Both the position numbers and the translations under genes were made by a program. A stretch of DNA of 64,000 nt, taken from assembly GCA_000436795.1 (NCBI GenBank), contig HF993255.1:4207-68206 (forward strand). The letters are read 5' to 3'. Shown here in pieces: positions 60,696 to 64,000 of the stretch. The stretch's first letter is position 1. Each line of letters begins with the position of its first letter. Source of the DNA: Bacteroides sp. CAG:1076. GTDB lineage: Bacteria > Bacteroidota > Bacteroidia > Bacteroidales > Bacteroidaceae. The notes below the pieces were generated by a model, which saw nothing but the letters and a program-made list of their open reading frames with translations, was not told the origin of the DNA and did no database searches.

Positions 60696-61841
60696 ATGAA
60701 ACGATTACTCTTATTAACTTTAGGCTTAACTATGATTTGTGGTGCGAAAGCACAGGAAGAAAAACTGGAAATAAAACCTTCTGGACGTATATTGCTGGAT
60801 GGAGGCCTGTTTAAAGCAAATGAACAGGATGATAAATTTAATGATGGATTTGCTATTCCTGACATGCGAGTGGGATTCAGTGCTTCGTATGGGGCCTGGA
60901 AAGCTAAGGTGGATATGGGATATGCGTATGGAAAGGTTAACATGAAGGATGTGTTCATTCAGTATAACTTTGACAAGGATGCTGGCGATTTCTTGCGTGC
61001 CGGATATTTTATTCATCAGTTTGGCTTGCAGAGTGCTACGAGCTCTTCTTTTAAAATTTCAATGGAGGAACCGGCAAGTAACCAGGCTTTTAATAATCCT
61101 CGTATGATTGGGCTGATGTATCAGCATACAAGAAGTAAATTTCTGGGTACATTAAGTTTCTTTACAGAATCGGAAGCCATGAAGATGACTTCCGACAAGC
61201 TGGGAAATCAGGGAGTGGGCATGATGACTCGACTGGTTTATAAGCCGTTCTGCCAACCGGGAAAGATTTTCCATGTGGGACTTTCGGGGGCATTTGAAAC
61301 TCCTCGCTATGATTCGGATAAAGAATTAAGCCATCATGCATATACCTTGTCGACTACTTTCCCTACACGAATTGCAAAAGTAGTGGCTCAAGAAGCCGTT
61401 ATCGATGATGCAAAGATGTTGTATAAGTTTACTCCTGAACTGACGGCTGCTGTAGGACGTATCGGCTTGGAAACACAGTATTTTTATGTAAATGTGAATC
61501 GAAAGGATAAATCTGATTACAAGGCGAGTGGTGCGTATGGTACAATTCGTGCGTTGGTTAAAGGTAAAAATTATAAGTATTCCGATTTGGATGGGGGTAT
61601 TGCTACTCCTGATCCGGGGGCTATGGAGGTTGTTCTTTCGTATAACTATACGGATATGTCTGACCATAAAGCTGAAATATTGGGCGGCAGATTGAATGAC
61701 TGGTCGGCTACGTTCAACTATTATATCAATAAGTATATGATTTGGCGTGTTCGTGGTTCATACACAACTACAACAGACCGTATCAATACGCCGAATACCA
61801 AATTGGGACTTATTGAAACGCGTTTGCAAATCAAGTTCTGA
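60696..61841 (+). CDS. OprO/OprP-like phosphate-selective porin
   Basis: A 381-aa outer-membrane barrel with signal LTLGLTMICGAKAQ. Alternating strands (DMRVGFSASYGAWKAKVDMGYAYG, DFLRAGYFIHQFGLQ, MVRLVYKPF-like TRLVYKPF) and a terminal Phe (LIETRLQIKF) fit the OprO/OprP porin family, which can favour phosphate or polyphosphate. It lies 112 bp downstream of phoN and 60 bp upstream of the histidine acid phosphatase. Confidence 0.88.
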   Translation: MKRLLLLTLGLTMICGAKAQEEKLEIKPSGRILLDGGLFKANEQDDKFNDGFAIPDMRVGFSASYGAWKAKVDMGYAYGKVNMKDVFIQYNFDKDAGDFLRAGYFIHQFGLQSATSSSFKISMEEPASNQAFNNPRMIGLMYQHTRSKFLGTLSFFTESEAMKMTSDKLGNQGVGMMTRLVYKPFCQPGKIFHVGLSGAFETPRYDSDKELSHHAYTLSTTFPTRIAKVVAQEAVIDDAKMLYKFTPELTAAVGRIGLETQYFYVNVNRKDKSDYKASGAYGTIRALVKGKNYKYSDLDGGIATPDPGAMEVVLSYNYTDMSDHKAEILGGRLNDWSATFNYYINKYMIWRVRGSYTTTTDRINTPNTKLGLIETRLQIKF

Positions 61842-61901
61842 CGGGCAAGGAAGTGTGTTTTGAACTGATTGAAAACAGATGAACTTTAAAATATAATTGG
61901 T

Positions 61902-63188
61902 ATGAGAAGTATAACGAATTTATCATTACTGGTATTCATGTTTGTGTGCCCATCGTTTGTGTGGGCACAAACCAAACGCTCTCCTGAATTTAAGGAAAAG
62001 TATACCTTAAAGGAAGTGGTTATATTGAGTCGGCATAATATCCGTTCTCCCTTGTCGGATAATGGAAGTGCTTTGGGAAAACTGACTCCACATGAATGGA
62101 CAAAGTGGAGTGCCGCTTCCAGTGAACTGACATTGCGTGGCGGGGTACTGGAAACCATGATGGGACAATTCTTTCGTAAATGGCTGGTCAGTGAAGGACT
62201 GTTTACCGAAAATTACGTACCCAATGCCGATGAAGTGAATTTTTACGCTAATAGCATGCAACGTACCATAGCGACTGCTCAGTATTTTTCATCGGGTTTT
62301 ATGCCGGTAGCTGATGTCACTGTTCATCATCGGTATGCTCCCAGTAAGATGGATCCGGTCTTTTTTCCTCGCCTGACGAAGGTTAGTGAAGCTTTTTGTG
62401 AAGATGCCATGAAACAGATCGCTGCTATGGGAGGCGAGAAGGGGATACGGGGAATTAATGAAAAGCTGGAAGATTCGTACTGTATCATAGCAGATGTACT
62501 CGACTTGAAAGATGCTCCTGCTTGTAAGTCTGGAGAAACTTGTGCTTTCGACGATTATGATACACAAATTATCCTGAAGAAGGGAGAAGAGCCGGCTATG
62601 AAGGGTTCTTTAAAGCTCGCAAACTCGGCTTCCGATGCTTTCATCTTACAGTATTATGAGGAAGCAGATACGCAGAAAGCTGCATTTGGTCATGATATAT
62701 CTTCTTCGGATTGGGAGAAAATTGCCCGTATAAAGGATGTATATGGGGATGTCTTGTTTACAGCACCTGTTGTTGCATATAATGTGGCTCACCCGTTGCT
62801 GGTATATATGAATGATGAACTTAATTCCGATGCGCGTAAGTTTACTTTCTTATGTGGACACGATTCGAATATAGCAAGCGTAAATGCTGCGTTGGAAGTT
62901 GAGGATTATGAATTGCCATTGTCTATCGAAAAGAAGACTCCTATTGGAAGTAAGCTGGTTTTCGAGAAGTGGATAGATAAATCGGGTAATGAATATATTG
63001 CCGTAAATATAGTATATCAGACGACCGTACAGTTGAGAAATGTAGAACTGCTTGATTTGAATAATCCTCCTATGGTTTATCAGTTGCGACTGAAAGGCTT
63101 GAATCGGAATGCAGATGGTTTATATTCATTGGAGGATGTGAATGGACGTTTTGAAAAAGCTATTACAGCTTATGATGATATCAAATAG
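61902..63188 (+). CDS. Histidine acid phosphatase (phytase/MINPP-like)
   Basis: A 428-aa exported phosphatase with signal LLVFMFVCPSFVWAQ. The catalytic motif is RHNIRSP at residues 44-50 (His 45 nucleophile, with Asn in place of the usual Gly), and the proton donor is the HD motif in FLCGHDSNIASV near 321. The family includes phytase (AppA), glucose-1-phosphatase and MINPP. Which substrate it uses is not visible. Third gene of the phosphate set. Confidence 0.92.
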   Translation: MRSITNLSLLVFMFVCPSFVWAQTKRSPEFKEKYTLKEVVILSRHNIRSPLSDNGSALGKLTPHEWTKWSAASSELTLRGGVLETMMGQFFRKWLVSEGLFTENYVPNADEVNFYANSMQRTIATAQYFSSGFMPVADVTVHHRYAPSKMDPVFFPRLTKVSEAFCEDAMKQIAAMGGEKGIRGINEKLEDSYCIIADVLDLKDAPACKSGETCAFDDYDTQIILKKGEEPAMKGSLKLANSASDAFILQYYEEADTQKAAFGHDISSSDWEKIARIKDVYGDVLFTAPVVAYNVAHPLLVYMNDELNSDARKFTFLCGHDSNIASVNAALEVEDYELPLSIEKKTPIGSKLVFEKWIDKSGNEYIAVNIVYQTTVQLRNVELLDLNNPPMVYQLRLKGLNRNADGLYSLEDVNGRFEKAITAYDDIK

Positions 63189-63342
63189 GGAGATTAGGAA
63201 AGAATGTTGTTTTAAACTTTTTGATTTTAAATAGTTGTTCAGATTTCTTTTAAGTTTTCTTACGTTCTATTGCCTGAAAGAAATTCTAATAAATAGTACC
63301 TACCCGAAAACAACCTCTGAATAATCTTTCTGATTTGTGAAG

Positions 63343-63380
63343 AAAGGGATGATTGCCATAGGGCGGTTATCCCTTTTGTT
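63343..63380 (+). terminator. Terminator of the phosphatase operon
   Basis: AAAGGGAT (63343-63350) pairs with ATCCCTTT (63369-63376). Inner GATTGCC/GGCGGTT pairs with wobbles, and T residues follow. Confidence 0.8.
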
Positions 63381-63462
63381 ATATACAGCTTGTATATAAA
63401 CAAAAAAGACACTCAGGAGTGGAAGCCTCCCAAATGCCTTATATCTAAGCTTTTATGCTTTG

Positions 63463-63536
63463 TAGCGGGACCCGGGATTGAACCGGGGACCTCATGATTA
63501 TGAATCATGCGCTCTAACCAGCTGAGCTATCCCGCC
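63463..63536 (-). tRNA. tRNA-Met (CAT), copy 1
   Basis: 74 nt. Acceptor GGCGGGA, D-arm AGCTCAGCTGGTTAGAGC, anticodon stem-loop with CAT in TGATTCATAATCA, T-arm CCGGTTCAATCCCGG. CCA is not encoded. Downstream of copy 2, 36 bp apart. Confidence 0.95.
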
Positions 63537-63572
63537 ATTATTTCATAAAAATATTTATTGCAAACTTTTCTG

Positions 63573-63646
63573 TAGCGGGACCCGGGATTGAACCGGGGAC
63601 CTCATGATTATGAATCATGCGCTCTAACCAGCTGAGCTATCCCGCC
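63573..63646 (-). tRNA. tRNA-Met (CAT), copy 2
   Basis: 74 nt and identical to copy 1. It is promoter-proximal: both copies are probably in one transcript on the minus strand. Confidence 0.95.
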
Positions 63647-63668
63647 ATTTGTTTTTCGTTTGCGGGTG

Positions 63669-63699
63669 CAAAGGTAAGTTAAGTTTTTTAATTGTGCAA
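63669..63699 (-). promoter_or_regulatory. Promoter of the tRNA-Met pair
   Basis: On the minus strand TTG (plus 63697-63699), 20 bp, TACCTTTG (plus 63669-63676), 22 bp before copy 2. Confidence 0.72.
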
Positions 63700-63853
63700 T
63701 ACGTAACGGCATTTTTTTTCAATTTATGTCGCTTTTATTTCTCCTCTGAAGATATTTATGTGTTGAATAGTAAAAAAATACGATTCATTATGTAGAATAC
63801 AAAAAAATAATTTATTTTGCCGATGTTATCTTATATCTAACTATACAAGAAGT

Positions 63854-64000
63854 ATGAAATCTATGAAAAAGAAAATACGTATCGAATATCCTTTAAATCC
63901 GGCTTCTGGAAGTATTCTTTGGGGAGCCATTAGTACTCCTTCTGGTTTACAGAGATGGTTTGCTGATAATGTTTCAAAAGTAAATAAGACTTATACATTC
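63854..64000 (+). CDS. START-like domain protein, N-terminal part (cut by window edge)
   Basis: The frame from ATG 63854 (or 63863) reads KKKIRIEYPLNPASGSILW, then TPSGLQRWFADNV and runs off the window. This matches the start of the small START-like (AHSA1/SRPBCC-related) proteins of Bacteroidota. Only 49 codons are visible; function cannot be given. Confidence 0.75.
   Translation, partial: MKSMKKKIRIEYPLNPASGSILWGAISTPSGLQRWFADNVSKVNKTYTF

Noticed and set aside
63463..63646. tRNA-Met pair as an integration site
   Set aside because: The 3' ends are intact and no integrase or repeated tRNA fragment lies in the window.

Overview
The window looks like ordinary chromosome from a gut-type member of the Bacteroidales (Bacteroides/Phocaeicola-like). 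The evidence is Bacteroidota-specific families (PUR/DUF3276, DUF5606, DUF4890, DUF4878, a fimbrillin-like lipoprotein, HU-wHTH proteins), many short leaders without a Shine-Dalgarno sequence, and repeated use of the Bacteroides primary promoter (-33 TTTG or TTG, about 20 bp, -7 TAnnTTTG). Species cannot be fixed from the sequence alone.

Layout. 0-6 kb: L25 start at the left edge, an SDR oxidoreductase, PUR protein, the nusB-yajC-ybbR-coaE-DUF5606 cluster and the rplU-rpmA operon. 6-12 kb: HAD phosphatase, serine dehydratase, mutS2, tRNA-Ser and a fimbrillin-like lipoprotein. 12-24 kb: lipocalin, flavin reductases, a patch of decayed genes (13.65-14.4 kb), Zn-alcohol dehydrogenase, a LytS/LytT-type two-component system divergent from a Spy-like Met/Pro-rich periplasmic protein, threonine aldolase, a TrmH-type methylase, small lipoproteins and an exported thiol peroxidase.

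24-48.5 kb is rich in defence-type genes separated by housekeeping genes. It holds (i) a tightly packed AT-rich restriction-modification operon (C5-cytosine methylase, McrB-like AAA+ GTPase, LlaJI/McrC-like nuclease, Vsr); (ii) a stand-alone TOPRIM protein resembling the JetD subunit of Wadjet; (iii) a McrBC pair whose McrB carries two EVE-like modified-base reader domains; and (iv) a two-gene operon of a MazG-like NTP pyrophosphohydrolase and a 791-aa fusion of PD-(D/E)XK nuclease, DUF2075 helicase-like ATPase and a LexA/S24-type peptidase domain. Between them are an HU-wHTH DNA-binding protein preceded by a striking 22-bp-period palindrome array, two outer-membrane proteins, a glutaredoxin/esterase/glycerate-kinase operon, thioredoxin and flavodoxin-type reductases and a BASS transporter.

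48.6-64 kb returns to core functions: mnmE, fRMsr, uridine phosphorylase, floA-nfeD-TPR/PD40 operon, ttcA-like, a 1047-aa propeller sensor/regulator, a phosphate-scavenging gene set (class A acid phosphatase, OprO/P-like porin, histidine acid phosphatase), two identical tRNA-Met genes and the start of a START-like protein.

The strongest unexplained signals are two regularly spaced palindrome arrays: CACGWWCGTG every 22 bp at 30.49 kb, and TTGTACAA every 21 bp at two distant loci (0.31 and 55.98 kb) followed by the same downstream motif at the same distance. The S24-helicase-nuclease/MazG operon, the orphan JetD-like protein and the EVE-EVE-McrB are the best candidates for little-described immune systems.
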